Shown here piece by piece: positions 26,212 to 35,398 of a DNA stretch of 64,000 nucleotides (its first letter is position 1; each line of letters starts with the position of its first letter). The translations under genes were made by a program, and so were the position numbers. The notes below the pieces were generated by a model. It made no database searches. It had not been told where the DNA came from and was given only the letters and a program-made list of their open reading frames with translations. Source of the DNA: Flavobacterium johnsoniae (GTDB lineage: Bacteria > Bacteroidota > Bacteroidia > Flavobacteriales > Flavobacteriaceae); the NCBI RefSeq assembly GCF_001879205.1, contig NZ_MLFK01000008.1, positions 182,720 through 246,719 on the forward strand, in the 5' to 3' direction.

Positions 26212-26769
26212 ATGTATAAAGGTTATACTGACGAAGAACTTGTTGAATTATTGAAGCAAGGCCGAGACAAGGCTTTTGATGAGTTGTACTTTCGATATAG
26301 AGACCTGCTTGTTCGGTTTGTTTACATGCGGATGAAATCGGTTTCAATTTCGGAAGAGATTGTTCAGGAAGTTTTTACCACAATCTGGGAACGACGTAAA
26401 ACTATTCAGATACAAAAGAGTTTTATGGCTTATATCTACACTTCGGTGCGTTATAAAACCTTAGATTATATCAAATCGCATGCTGTAACAGATCAATATA
26501 TTCAAGAAGTTTTGGATAGAAATATGATTGTTTACAACGCTGCCAATACTACAGAAGATTCTATTTTTTACGAAGAACTTCAGGATGCGGTTGACAAAGC
26601 CGCCGCTTTACTTCCCAAAAAAGCGAAAGAAGTTTTTATTCTTAGCCGCATTAAACACTACTCCAATAAAGAAATTGCTGACGAACTAAATGTTTCCATC
26701 GAAACAGTGAAGTATCATATTACGTACGCGCTAAAATTTATGCGGACTTATTTAGGAGAATTTAATTGA
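26212..26769 (+). CDS. ECF RNA polymerase sigma factor (FecI-like)
   Basis: A 185-residue ECF sigma factor. Region 2 is GRDKAFDELYFRYRDLLVRFVYMRM...ISEEIVQEVFTTIWERR and region 4 is LPKKAKEVFILSRIKHYSNKEIADELNVSIETVKYHI. I start at 26212 (MYKGYTDEELVELLKQG), the normal start for Bacteroidota FecI-like factors. A 45-codon upstream extension in the same frame is not sigma-like. It is the first gene of the set sigma - FecR - SusC - SusD and, with the STN domain of SusC, should make a cell-surface signalling circuit in which ligand binding releases the sigma factor. Confidence 0.94.
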   Translation: MYKGYTDEELVELLKQGRDKAFDELYFRYRDLLVRFVYMRMKSVSISEEIVQEVFTTIWERRKTIQIQKSFMAYIYTSVRYKTLDYIKSHAVTDQYIQEVLDRNMIVYNAANTTEDSIFYEELQDAVDKAAALLPKKAKEVFILSRIKHYSNKEIADELNVSIETVKYHITYALKFMRTYLGEFN

Positions 26770-26886
26770 CAACCAATTTATTCATCAGGTTACTATTGTT
26801 TTTTTTCTTAACAAAAGCGTAACCTGGCGCGCCTACCTGAAATTTCCATTTCCAAGACATACTATTAAAGACATAAAGAAATTATA

Positions 26887-27804
26887 ATGCCTGACAAATT
26901 AAAACAAGAAATCAAACATTTTTTAGAAGGGAAGTATTCTCCAAAAGGACAAGAAATGTGGAACAAATGGTACGATCGTACAGAGGAAGTTTTCGATATG
27001 GAAATGGTTCAATCAGATCGTTCTAAACTCAAAAAAGAATTAAGACAAATAAAGAAAACGAATAAAGTCATTTCTCTCTCCTATAAAAGCTGGGCTGTTG
27101 CAGCTTCTTTGTTTTTCCTAATCGGCTTATCCGTGTTTTTTCACCATTCGGGAGCAGTTGTAGAGAATGTACAATATGCAACAAAACTGGGAGAACGTTC
27201 GAAGATAACTTTAAGTGACGGAACACAGATATGGCTAAATGCCGGAAGTCTTTTAAAATATCCCAAAGATTTTAAAGGCGATACACGCGAAGTTTATTTA
27301 ACCGGAGAAGCTTTTTTTGATGTAGCCAAAGACAAAAAACATCCTTTTATAATTCATACCGATAAAATGGATACGAAAGTTCTCGGAACCAGTTTTAATG
27401 TTCAGGCTTATCCGGATCAAACCACGCAGGAAGTTTCGGTTTTAACCGGAAGGGTAAATGTAAAATCAACTGTAACCGAAGAAAATGTGTATGTAACGCC
27501 GGGACAGAAAGTCATTTTTAAATCTAAAAACAACAAACTTCAGGCATTTAAGGATATTCCGGTGAATTCTATTTCGCTGTGGCGGAAAAATATTATTGTT
27601 TTTGAAGATACGCCGCTTCCGGAAGTTGCAGCGACCATTAACCGAAATTACAATGTGGCAGTCGAAATCAAAAACAAGAATCTAAACACATTAAAAATTA
27701 ACGGCTATTTCAAGGACCTGTCTGCAGATCAGGTTCTGGCTCTGGTTTGCAATATTATTAATGCCAGCTATAAATTGGACGCTGGGGTTTATAAGATTGA
27801 ATAG
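26887..27804 (+). CDS. FecR family anti-sigma factor
   Basis: A 305-residue inner-membrane protein. The N-terminal cytoplasmic part (about 1-65) would bind the sigma factor. One transmembrane helix (KSWAVAASLFFLIGLSVFF, about 68-86) is followed by the periplasmic FecR domain (KITLSDGTQIWLNAGSLLKYP, VYLTGEAFFDVA, KVLGTSFNVQAYPD). A C-terminal segment (about 235-305, LPEVAATINRNYNVAVEIKN) resembles the DUF4974 domain that contacts the receptor's STN domain. Gene order and spacing match a standard trans-envelope regulatory unit. Confidence 0.94.
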   Translation: MPDKLKQEIKHFLEGKYSPKGQEMWNKWYDRTEEVFDMEMVQSDRSKLKKELRQIKKTNKVISLSYKSWAVAASLFFLIGLSVFFHHSGAVVENVQYATKLGERSKITLSDGTQIWLNAGSLLKYPKDFKGDTREVYLTGEAFFDVAKDKKHPFIIHTDKMDTKVLGTSFNVQAYPDQTTQEVSVLTGRVNVKSTVTEENVYVTPGQKVIFKSKNNKLQAFKDIPVNSISLWRKNIIVFEDTPLPEVAATINRNYNVAVEIKNKNLNTLKINGYFKDLSADQVLALVCNIINASYKLDAGVYKIE

Positions 27805-27897
27805 TTGTTTAGTGAATTGTGAAATGGTAAAAGTGAGAATCAAAATATATAATCTACAATCTTAAGACAAAAATCTAAAATCTAAAATCCAAAAACT

Positions 27898-30800
27898 ATG
27901 AATGAAAAACAAATGCGGTACGTCGCAAAATGTCTGAGCATTAAAAAAGCTTACAGGACAAAAGTAATCTTATTTCTTGCTTTGTTTTTTACCGGATTAG
28001 TAAACGCCGAAAATGTTGATTTTGATAAAAAAGTAACATTAAAAGTAGAAAATGAAAGTTTAAAGAATGTTTTTCAAAAAATTGAAAATCAGGCAAACGT
28101 GCATTTTATGTACGAATCAAATCAAGTTAATACCAATCAAAAAATCAGTTTAAAACTTACGAATGTAACGCTCGAGCAGGCGTTAGACAAAATATGCGGT
28201 AATTTTTCGCTTCGATATGAAATCGTGAGTAATAATATCGTGATTAAAAAAACACAAAAAGCTGCCGTTTCAGATCAGAATAAAATTACCATTTCAGGAA
28301 CGGTTTATGGCGGTGATGATAATATGCCTTTGCCAGGAGTAGGAATTAAGGATAAATTTTCTACCGCAGCTACAGCAACAGATTTTGACGGAACCTTTAA
28401 ATTAGAAGTTAATGCTGTTGAGGCACAGCTTATTTTCTCGTATGTAGGTTACGTTACACAAGAAGTAAAAGTGAGTCAGACTTCTGTGATAACCGTAAAA
28501 CTAGCGGCCGATGTAAAACAACTTCAGGAAGTTGTGGTGATGGGATACGGAAGTGTAAAGAAAAATGAAGTTTTAGGATCCGTGGGTTCTGTTTCCATGA
28601 AAGAAGTTTCAAGCAGAACCTATAATAATGCCGGAGAATTACTGCAGGGAACTGTAGCCGGTGTTACTGTTATTAATGACGGTGGTGACCCAACGGCTTC
28701 GCCTACAATTAATATTCGTGGTATTGGATCATTAAATGCCGAAACTCCTTTAATTGTTTTAGACGGGATTATTTACAGCGGTTCATTAAATACTTTAAAC
28801 CCAAATGATATTGCTTCAATCAGTGTTTTAAAAGATGCGGCTTCTGCAGCAATTTATGGAGCGAGAGCTTCTGGAGGGGTTATTTTAATTACTTCTAAAA
28901 AAGGAATTTCAGACCGCATCAACGTAAATGTAAATTATCAGGGAGGTTTTCAAAATGTAGCAAAAAAACTGAATGTTTTAAACGCTGCCGAATATGCAGA
29001 TGCAATGAATACTGCCAGAGATAATGCAGGATTGCCAAGAATTCCTGCTTTTGATACGGCTTTCGAACCAACAGCAAGAACAACCAAAACCAACTGGATG
29101 GATGAAATTTTCCGTACAGGCGAAATTCAGGATTTATCGCTTTCTGTAAACGGTAAAACAGAAAAATCAAATTTCTTTTTGTCAGGAAGTTACAGAAGAA
29201 ATGAAGGTATATTATTGAATACTTTTGGAAACCGTTATACCGTAAGAGCCAATTCGTCTTTTAAACTGGCAGATAATTTTACAATTGGAGAAAATTTATC
29301 GTATTCTTTAACCGATGGTCAGACTGCAAATACAGCAAGTGCTTATACAGGAGCTATTTTAGCGGCTGTTTTTTATCCGCCAAACGCTACAATTTATAGA
29401 GAAGACGGCTCTGGGCAATTTGGAGGAGTTCCGGAAAAATACATTGGTTCCTACGGAGACGTGATCAACCCGGTTGCGTATTTGAAAAGACTGGATAACC
29501 GTAATCCTGTTTCGACTGTTTTAATTAATCCTTATGCAGAGTGGGAAATCATTCAGGGCTTAAAAGTAAAAACAAACTGGGGCTATACCAGAATACAGGA
29601 TAATGCAACAGATTTTGCGGTTAAAATTACAGAACCTGGAAAAATATTCGACTTTAACAGATTGACCAAAAAGTCAATGACGATTACAGATTTATTGAGT
29701 GAACAGACTATTTCTTATGAGAAATCATTCGGGAAACACAATCTGAAAGCTCTAGCCGGATATACGTATCAGGAAACGAAAAAAGATTTTTATACCGTTG
29801 AAGGAACTGGTTTTGATAACGAAGATCCATCGCAGCGTTATTTATTGAATGCAAAACTAATCCAGCAGACAGGAGCAGGTTTATCAGATGAAATTATTTC
29901 TTCTTATGTAGGAAGGTTAAACTACGATTTCAATCAAAAATATTTATTCTCAGGAATTATCCGCCGCGACGGAACTTCTAAACTTTTATCAAACAACCGC
30001 TGGAAAGTATATCCGTCAGTTTCGGCTGGATGGTTAATTTCTGAAGAAGGATTTATGCAGGGCATTAACCCAGTTGTAAGCAATTTAAAACTTCGTGCTA
30101 GCTGGGGGCAGATAGGAAACTTAGGAAACCTTGGGCCATATCAGTTTAGTGTGCCTTTAACGCAGACTCAGGCTTTAATAGGAGCAACGCCAACTATTAA
30201 TTATGGTTATGCAGAAAGCGAATTATCTAACCCAAATTTAAAATGGGAAAGCTCTGAGCAGACAAACTTAGGTCTTGATTTTACCATGTTTAACAATAGT
30301 TTGACTGGATCTGTAGATGCTTATATAAAGAAAAACAAAGACATGTTGGTGCGCGATCAATTACCGGGAGTTTCAGGAACGCCTCTTGGAAGAATTGTAA
30401 ACTCTGGAGATGTTGAAAATAAAGGTATTGAGGTAAGTTTAACCTACCAAAAAACTCGCGGCGAATTTAAATATGACATTACGGCAAATGCAGCATTTTT
30501 GAGCAACAAAATTGTTTCTATTAAAGACGATTTAACTTCGTTAGAGCCTTTAAACCTAAGCAGAGTTCGCAGTTTGCCTTTGGCTAACATTTATCAGGTT
30601 GGAAGCCCGGTTGGTGCTTTCTACGGATATGCAACAGACGGATTATTTCAAAGTACAGCCGAAGCAAAAGCCTATGTAAATGCTAATGGTGTGGCATATC
30701 AGCCAAATGCAGTTGCAGGAGACATTAAATTTAAGGATGAAAACGGCGACGGTGTTATCAATAACAGCGACAGAGTAGTATTAGGAAGTCCGTTCCCGAA

Positions 30801-31281
30801 AACAACTTTTAGTTTAAACACCAATTTTAGATACAAAGGTTTCGATATGAATATCTTTTTGAGCGGTGCGGCAGGAAATAGTGTTTTCAACGCAGTTAAA
30901 CATACCGGTTTAAATGCTTCTTTCCCGGGATATAACTTATTGGCCGATTCTAAAAATGCCTGGTCTCCAACCAATACAGATACGAATGTTCCGGTTCTTT
31001 CATCAACAGATAACAATAACAATTTCGGACGAATCTCTGATTTTTATATCGAAGATGCTTCTTTCTTAAGATTAAGAAACGTTTCTCTTGGTTATACGGT
31101 AAAAGAAAGCTGGCTGAACGGTAAAGCGAAATTGAGATTCTTTATTTCGGGACAAAACTTGTTTACGATTACCAATTATTCTGGAATGGATCCTGAAGTT
31201 GGACTTAAAAACTTCGGAATGGATGTAGGTAAATATCCGCTTTCCCGTATTTATATGACGGGTGTCAACGCTACTTTTTAA
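27898..31281 (+). CDS. SusC-like TonB-dependent receptor with STN domain
   Basis: A 1127-residue outer-membrane importer. The order is signal peptide (to about 42), STN signalling domain (TLKVENESLKNVFQKIENQ, about 48-115), carboxypeptidase-like domain (ISGTVYGGDDNMPLPGVGI, about 132-210), TonB-box/plug (VVVMGYGSVKKNEVLGSVGS, then TINIRGIGSLNAETPLIVLDG) and barrel ending in RIYMTGVNATF. SusC/SusD pairs move glycans, peptides or other large nutrients across the outer membrane. The STN domain allows signalling through the adjacent FecR and sigma factor. The nearby phosphatase suggests an organophosphate substrate, but glycan or peptide uptake is not excluded. Confidence 0.95.
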   Translation: MNEKQMRYVAKCLSIKKAYRTKVILFLALFFTGLVNAENVDFDKKVTLKVENESLKNVFQKIENQANVHFMYESNQVNTNQKISLKLTNVTLEQALDKICGNFSLRYEIVSNNIVIKKTQKAAVSDQNKITISGTVYGGDDNMPLPGVGIKDKFSTAATATDFDGTFKLEVNAVEAQLIFSYVGYVTQEVKVSQTSVITVKLAADVKQLQEVVVMGYGSVKKNEVLGSVGSVSMKEVSSRTYNNAGELLQGTVAGVTVINDGGDPTASPTINIRGIGSLNAETPLIVLDGIIYSGSLNTLNPNDIASISVLKDAASAAIYGARASGGVILITSKKGISDRINVNVNYQGGFQNVAKKLNVLNAAEYADAMNTARDNAGLPRIPAFDTAFEPTARTTKTNWMDEIFRTGEIQDLSLSVNGKTEKSNFFLSGSYRRNEGILLNTFGNRYTVRANSSFKLADNFTIGENLSYSLTDGQTANTASAYTGAILAAVFYPPNATIYREDGSGQFGGVPEKYIGSYGDVINPVAYLKRLDNRNPVSTVLINPYAEWEIIQGLKVKTNWGYTRIQDNATDFAVKITEPGKIFDFNRLTKKSMTITDLLSEQTISYEKSFGKHNLKALAGYTYQETKKDFYTVEGTGFDNEDPSQRYLLNAKLIQQTGAGLSDEIISSYVGRLNYDFNQKYLFSGIIRRDGTSKLLSNNRWKVYPSVSAGWLISEEGFMQGINPVVSNLKLRASWGQIGNLGNLGPYQFSVPLTQTQALIGATPTINYGYAESELSNPNLKWESSEQTNLGLDFTMFNNSLTGSVDAYIKKNKDMLVRDQLPGVSGTPLGRIVNSGDVENKGIEVSLTYQKTRGEFKYDITANAAFLSNKIVSIKDDLTSLEPLNLSRVRSLPLANIYQVGSPVGAFYGYATDGLFQSTAEAKAYVNANGVAYQPNAVAGDIKFKDENGDGVINNSDRVVLGSPFPKTTFSLNTNFRYKGFDMNIFLSGAAGNSVFNAVKHTGLNASFPGYNLLADSKNAWSPTNTDTNVPVLSSTDNNNNFGRISDFYIEDASFLRLRNVSLGYTVKESWLNGKAKLRFFISGQNLFTITNYSGMDPEVGLKNFGMDVGKYPLSRIYMTGVNATF

Positions 31282-31302
31282 AAAAAATATAAAACTAACA
31301 AA

Positions 31303-32838
31303 ATGAAAAATTTAAGTCTTTTATTATTGAGTTTTGTGCTTTTGCTAAGCACTTCAGCTTGCGAAAGCGAACTTGATCTGGTACCTCAGGGAGCGCCGTC
31401 AAGTGGGAATTTCTGGAAAACTCCGGCCGATGCAAAAGCAGGTGTAAATTCGATTTACGCTTTATATTCAGATGACAATATGTACGGCCGTGGTTTCTTT
31501 TGGCTGAACAATGCCAGTGATGACATCGGAACAAAACCAAGACAAAATGCAGAACGTATCAAAAATTTTATTGTAGACGGGGCAGAATCTGATACCAAAG
31601 ATATCTGGAGAATTCATTACGAAATCATGAAACGATGCAACGATGTAATCCGTAATATTCCGAATATTCCTTTGGATGAAAAAACAAAAAACGGAATGTT
31701 AGGAGAAGCTTATTTCAACCATGCTGTAATGCATTTAGAATTGGCTTACCATTATGGAGATGATCGTGCAGGAATTCCAATCCAGGACAGAGCAAATCCA
31801 ACCAATGTTTATGTGCCTCGTGCTAAAAACGTGGCAGAAAACTATGCTTACATTGCCGCTGATTTAATTAAAGCTGCTGATTTATTGCCATACTTCAATG
31901 AGCTTACACCGGATAATTACGGCCGCGCTCATAAAACAGCTGCATGGGGATATTTAGTTCGTACTTATTTGTATGCAAAAGACTGGGATAACGCCATAAA
32001 ATATGCCAATATGATTGTGGCAAGCGGTAAGCACAAACTGCTTGATAACTTTGAAGATGTATTTAAAATTAAAAACAACTGGTCTACAGAATACATTTGG
32101 TCAGTAACTTCAAGTGCCGAAAATACCTCTTTGGGTTCTATTTTTCCAGGTGTTTGTTTAGAAGATAAAGGCTGGGGAGTTTATAACGGCTGGGGAAATT
32201 TTTATCCTACGAAAGAATTGTTCGATACCTATGATCCAACGGATAAAAGAAGAAGCGCTACCATACTTCAAAAAGGAGATAAATTCACTTATTTCGGGGA
32301 GTTAGTAACTTTTAACGAAGGAAAAAATGTAGTAAGTTCAAGTAATAGAACTGGATATCAGTTTAAAAAATATATGGAGCCGTTTAGTTATCCAAAAACT
32401 GGTTCAGGAGCAGTAGATATTCGTTATGTAAATGCCAACGGAGATAAACCTTCAACCGCTTTAAACGTACCTCTTTTGCGTTATGCCGATGTCATTTTAA
32501 TGCTGGCAGAAGCCAAACTTATGAAAGGCCAGAATGCTGATAATGAAATCAATATGATTCGTCACCGTGCAGGTCTTGGTGATCTTGCAGGAGCAACAAT
32601 GGTCGATTTAAAAAGAGAAAGAAGATGTGAGTTAGCGGGTGAGTGGACAGATCGTCATTTTGATTTAGTACGCTGGGGAGATGCTAAAGAAACGTATGCC
32701 AAACCATTGCACCATTATGACGGAAGTGTAATTTATCCGGCTCGTAATTTCAATCCTGCTATTCATCACGTTTGGCCAATACCGCCAGATGAAATTGCAG
32801 TAAGCAAAGGAGCTTTGTTTCAAAATAAAGGATGGTAA
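31303..32838 (+). CDS. SusD/RagB family lipoprotein
   Basis: A 511-residue surface lipoprotein that forms the lid of the SusC channel. The lipobox is STSAC (Cys20), followed by ESELDLVPQG. The typical N-terminal NFWKTPADAKAGVNSIYALY and TPR-like helices are present (YFNHAVMHLELAYHYGD, AAWGYLVRTYLYAKDWDNAIKYANMI). The C-terminal RAGLGDLAGATMVDLKRERRCELAGEWTDRHFDLVRWGDA is a hallmark of the family. It begins 21 bp after the SusC stop and is in the same operon. Confidence 0.96.
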   Translation: MKNLSLLLLSFVLLLSTSACESELDLVPQGAPSSGNFWKTPADAKAGVNSIYALYSDDNMYGRGFFWLNNASDDIGTKPRQNAERIKNFIVDGAESDTKDIWRIHYEIMKRCNDVIRNIPNIPLDEKTKNGMLGEAYFNHAVMHLELAYHYGDDRAGIPIQDRANPTNVYVPRAKNVAENYAYIAADLIKAADLLPYFNELTPDNYGRAHKTAAWGYLVRTYLYAKDWDNAIKYANMIVASGKHKLLDNFEDVFKIKNNWSTEYIWSVTSSAENTSLGSIFPGVCLEDKGWGVYNGWGNFYPTKELFDTYDPTDKRRSATILQKGDKFTYFGELVTFNEGKNVVSSSNRTGYQFKKYMEPFSYPKTGSGAVDIRYVNANGDKPSTALNVPLLRYADVILMLAEAKLMKGQNADNEINMIRHRAGLGDLAGATMVDLKRERRCELAGEWTDRHFDLVRWGDAKETYAKPLHHYDGSVIYPARNFNPAIHHVWPIPPDEIAVSKGALFQNKGW

Positions 32839-32858
32839 ATTGCTTTTGGTTGATGGGT

Positions 32859-32900
32859 TATAGTTTATAGTTTATAGTTTATAGTTTATAGTTTATTGTT
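32859..32900. repeat. Tandem TATAGTT heptamer repeat
   Basis: Five perfect copies of TATAGTT and one changed copy (TATTGTT) follow the susD stop. Beyond it, up to about 32980, is a C/A-rich stretch of CCAAAAA and CCAACC words. No gene is supported in the gap 32839-33264. Confidence 0.75.
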
Positions 32901-33147
32901 TACGGTTAATTATAAATCAACCACCAACCAAAAACCAAAAACCAAAAACATCAACCAAAAACCACCAACCATTAAATTAGTTTGTTTGTTTAGTTTTTTT
33001 TTACGCTGCAGGCTTGTTGTGGAGTCTGCAGATTGTAAAAAAAACAGAATGAAGCTCAATATTTATAAAAAAAACCAGTCTTTTTTAAAGAGGCTGGTTA
33101 TTATTGTTTTTTTAGCCACAGATTAAAGGATTAAAAGAATTTTTTCT

Positions 33148-33227
33148 GCCGCGAATTGCACGAATTTCCACAAATTGTATTCGCAAAAATCAAAAAATAA
33201 TTCGTGATAATTTGTGTAATTCGTGGC
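33148..33227. repeat. Inverted repeat GCCGCGAATTGCACGAATT...
   Basis: A 19-base left arm at 33148-33166 pairs with AATTTGTGTAATTCGTGGC at 33209-33227 (16/19 matches), with two further GAATT/AATTC words in the loop. It is a non-coding intergenic element ending about 37 bp before the phosphatase gene. Confidence 0.6.
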
Positions 33228-33264
33228 AAAAACCTGTACACAAAATAATTCAAAAATCATTTCA

Positions 33265-35088
33265 ATGAAAAAAATATTCATCCTTTTTTGCCTTTCGTTT
33301 TTCCTTTTTGCACAAGCTCAGGAATACAGTTCATCCAACATACATTCACATAATGATTATGCCAGTCCGTTACCGTTTTATGGGGCATATTCTAATGAAG
33401 CAGGCGTTATTGAAGCCGATGTCTTTTTAGTAAATAACGAATTGTTTGTGGCGCATACTTCAAAAGAAATTGGACCAAACAATACACTCAAAAATTTTTA
33501 TCTCGAGCCGCTTTCTTTAAAATTAAAGAATTTGGGATCTAAAGCTTATCCGAGTAATAAGCCATTGATTTTAATGATTGATATAAAATCTGATGCCGAT
33601 TCTACTTTGAAATTAATTGCGCAACAGTTAAAAAACTATCCTGATATCATTATCAATAAAAATATTAAAGTGGTAATTTCAGGAAACAGACCAAATCCGG
33701 CACAGTGGACATCTTATCCGGAATTTATTTATTTTGACGGAAGGCTGAATGAAAACTACACTCCGGAGCAATTGGCACGTGTAGAAATGATCAGCGAAGA
33801 TCTGCATGAGCTGACTATTTGGAACGGTAAAGGTGTTTTAACCCAAGCTGATTTGGAGAAAATTCAATCAGCTATAAAAAAAGTTCACAATCAGAACAAA
33901 AAGATAAGATTTTGGGCCACACAGGATAATGTAAATACGTGGATGACGCTGATGAATTTAAAAGTGGATTTTATTGGTACTGATAATGTGGCCGAATTGA
34001 CGCATTTTATCAATAACCTTAAAAATAATTTTTATCAGAATACCGAATTTCATCAGGCTTATGCTCCTAAAAATGTTGCAGCTTTCGCCAAAAAGAAACC
34101 GAAAAATGTCATTCTGTTAATTGGTGACGGAATGGGGCTAACTCAGATTTATTCGGGTTATACGGCAAATAAAGGGCAGTTAAGCCTTTTTAATATTCCA
34201 ACTCAGGGACTTTCTATTACCAAAGCTTCAGATAGTTATATTACCGATTCTGCCGCGGGAGCAACGGCAATGGCAACAGGTCATAAAACCAATAACAGGT
34301 TTATAAGCGTTGATGAAAACGGAAAACCTTTGGAATTAATTACACAGCAATTAGCAAAGAAAAATTACAAAACGGCTATTATTTCGGCAGGAAATATTAC
34401 AGATGCTACTCCGGCCGCTTTTTATGCGCATCAGCCGGAAAGAAGCTACAGCGAGCCTATTGCTTATGATTTCTTATCGAATCCGTCAGATATTTTAATT
34501 GGAGGAGGGCAAAAAGAATTCAAATCCAGAAAAGACGGAAAAGATTTATCTAAAGTTTTAATTGAAAAAGGATATACATTTTCAGATAAATTCAGTTCTC
34601 TGGATACTATTAAAAACACCCGATTTATAGTTTTAGAAGATGCAGCTGTTGTTTCTATGAAAGACGGAAGAGGCGATTTTTTAACTAAATCACTTGCCAA
34701 AGCTACCAGTACTTTTGCAAAAACAAAAAATCCGTTTTTTATTATGGCCGAAGGTGCGCAGATTGATTATGGCGGACATAGAAATAACGTAGAATATGTG
34801 GTTCGCGAAATGCTGGATTTTGACAAATTAGTAGGGCAGGCGATGGAGTTTGTTGATAAAAATCCTGAAACACTTCTAATCGTAACAGCAGATCATGAAA
34901 CTGGCGGTTTATCTTTAATCGACGGAAGTATTGAAAAAGGTTACGTTCACGGAAGTTTCAGTACAAACGATCATACAGCAGTTCCGGTGCCGGTTTTTGC
35001 TTATGGTGCGGGTGCTCAAAATTTTATGGGAGTTTATCAAAATACCGAAATTTACACAAAGATTTTAGAAGCTCTTTCCATAAAGTAA
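33265..35088 (+). CDS. Secreted phosphodiesterase-alkaline phosphatase fusion
   Basis: A 607-residue protein with signal peptide (MKKIFILFCLSFFLFAQAQ); start 33265 is chosen because it gives this signal. The N-terminal domain (about 22-265) resembles PI-PLC/GDPD-like phosphodiesterases of the AIM6 type: NIHSHNDY, VIEADVFLVNNELFVAH and FWATQDN, with conserved His, Glu and Asp. The C-terminal domain (about 275-605) is a full PhoA-type alkaline phosphatase: VILLIGDGMG, the nucleophile Ser in TDSAAGATAMATGHKT, MAEGAQIDYGGH, TADHETGG and the late His in NDHTAVPVPVF. One exported protein could thus cut a phosphodiester and then remove the phosphate. It sits behind the SusCD pair, though separated by 426 bp of repeats. 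Confidence 0.88.
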   Translation: MKKIFILFCLSFFLFAQAQEYSSSNIHSHNDYASPLPFYGAYSNEAGVIEADVFLVNNELFVAHTSKEIGPNNTLKNFYLEPLSLKLKNLGSKAYPSNKPLILMIDIKSDADSTLKLIAQQLKNYPDIIINKNIKVVISGNRPNPAQWTSYPEFIYFDGRLNENYTPEQLARVEMISEDLHELTIWNGKGVLTQADLEKIQSAIKKVHNQNKKIRFWATQDNVNTWMTLMNLKVDFIGTDNVAELTHFINNLKNNFYQNTEFHQAYAPKNVAAFAKKKPKNVILLIGDGMGLTQIYSGYTANKGQLSLFNIPTQGLSITKASDSYITDSAAGATAMATGHKTNNRFISVDENGKPLELITQQLAKKNYKTAIISAGNITDATPAAFYAHQPERSYSEPIAYDFLSNPSDILIGGGQKEFKSRKDGKDLSKVLIEKGYTFSDKFSSLDTIKNTRFIVLEDAAVVSMKDGRGDFLTKSLAKATSTFAKTKNPFFIMAEGAQIDYGGHRNNVEYVVREMLDFDKLVGQAMEFVDKNPETLLIVTADHETGGLSLIDGSIEKGYVHGSFSTNDHTAVPVPVFAYGAGAQNFMGVYQNTEIYTKILEALSIK

Positions 35089-35105
35089 CAACCATTTTTA
35101 TATAG

Positions 35106-35136
35106 GAAAACCCTTGCCAGTGCAGGGTTTTTTTGT
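35106..35136 (+). terminator. Terminator after the phosphatase gene
   Basis: Stem AAAACCCT / AGGGTTTT with inner TGC/GCA pairing, followed by T7 and more T. The remaining space to 35398 is AT-rich and should hold the promoter of the giant-protein pair; no perfect -7 element was found. Confidence 0.75.
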
Positions 35137-35398
35137 TTTTTTGAAGTTGAATTATGGAAGGATGAGGTATGTTTTTTGTTTCCTGATTGCATAAAAAATT
35201 ACTGCAAAATTTTATTGTTTATAATGAATATAAATTACCTGTAATCAGGTAATTTGAAGAGTTATGTTGTTGTTAATTAGTCGTTTACGTTTTATGAATG
35301 ATTATTTAACAGCGATAGATGAAATGTTTTTCCTACTTTTAGGCTGATTTTTTAACACAAGGTATCTTCCTAAAATACTGGCTTTTAAACATTAATCT

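Noticed and set aside
32896..33126. Open frame of 76 codons after susD
   Set aside because: It is built from the C/A-rich low-complexity stretch and has no domain, signal or ribosome binding site; the region is repeat DNA.
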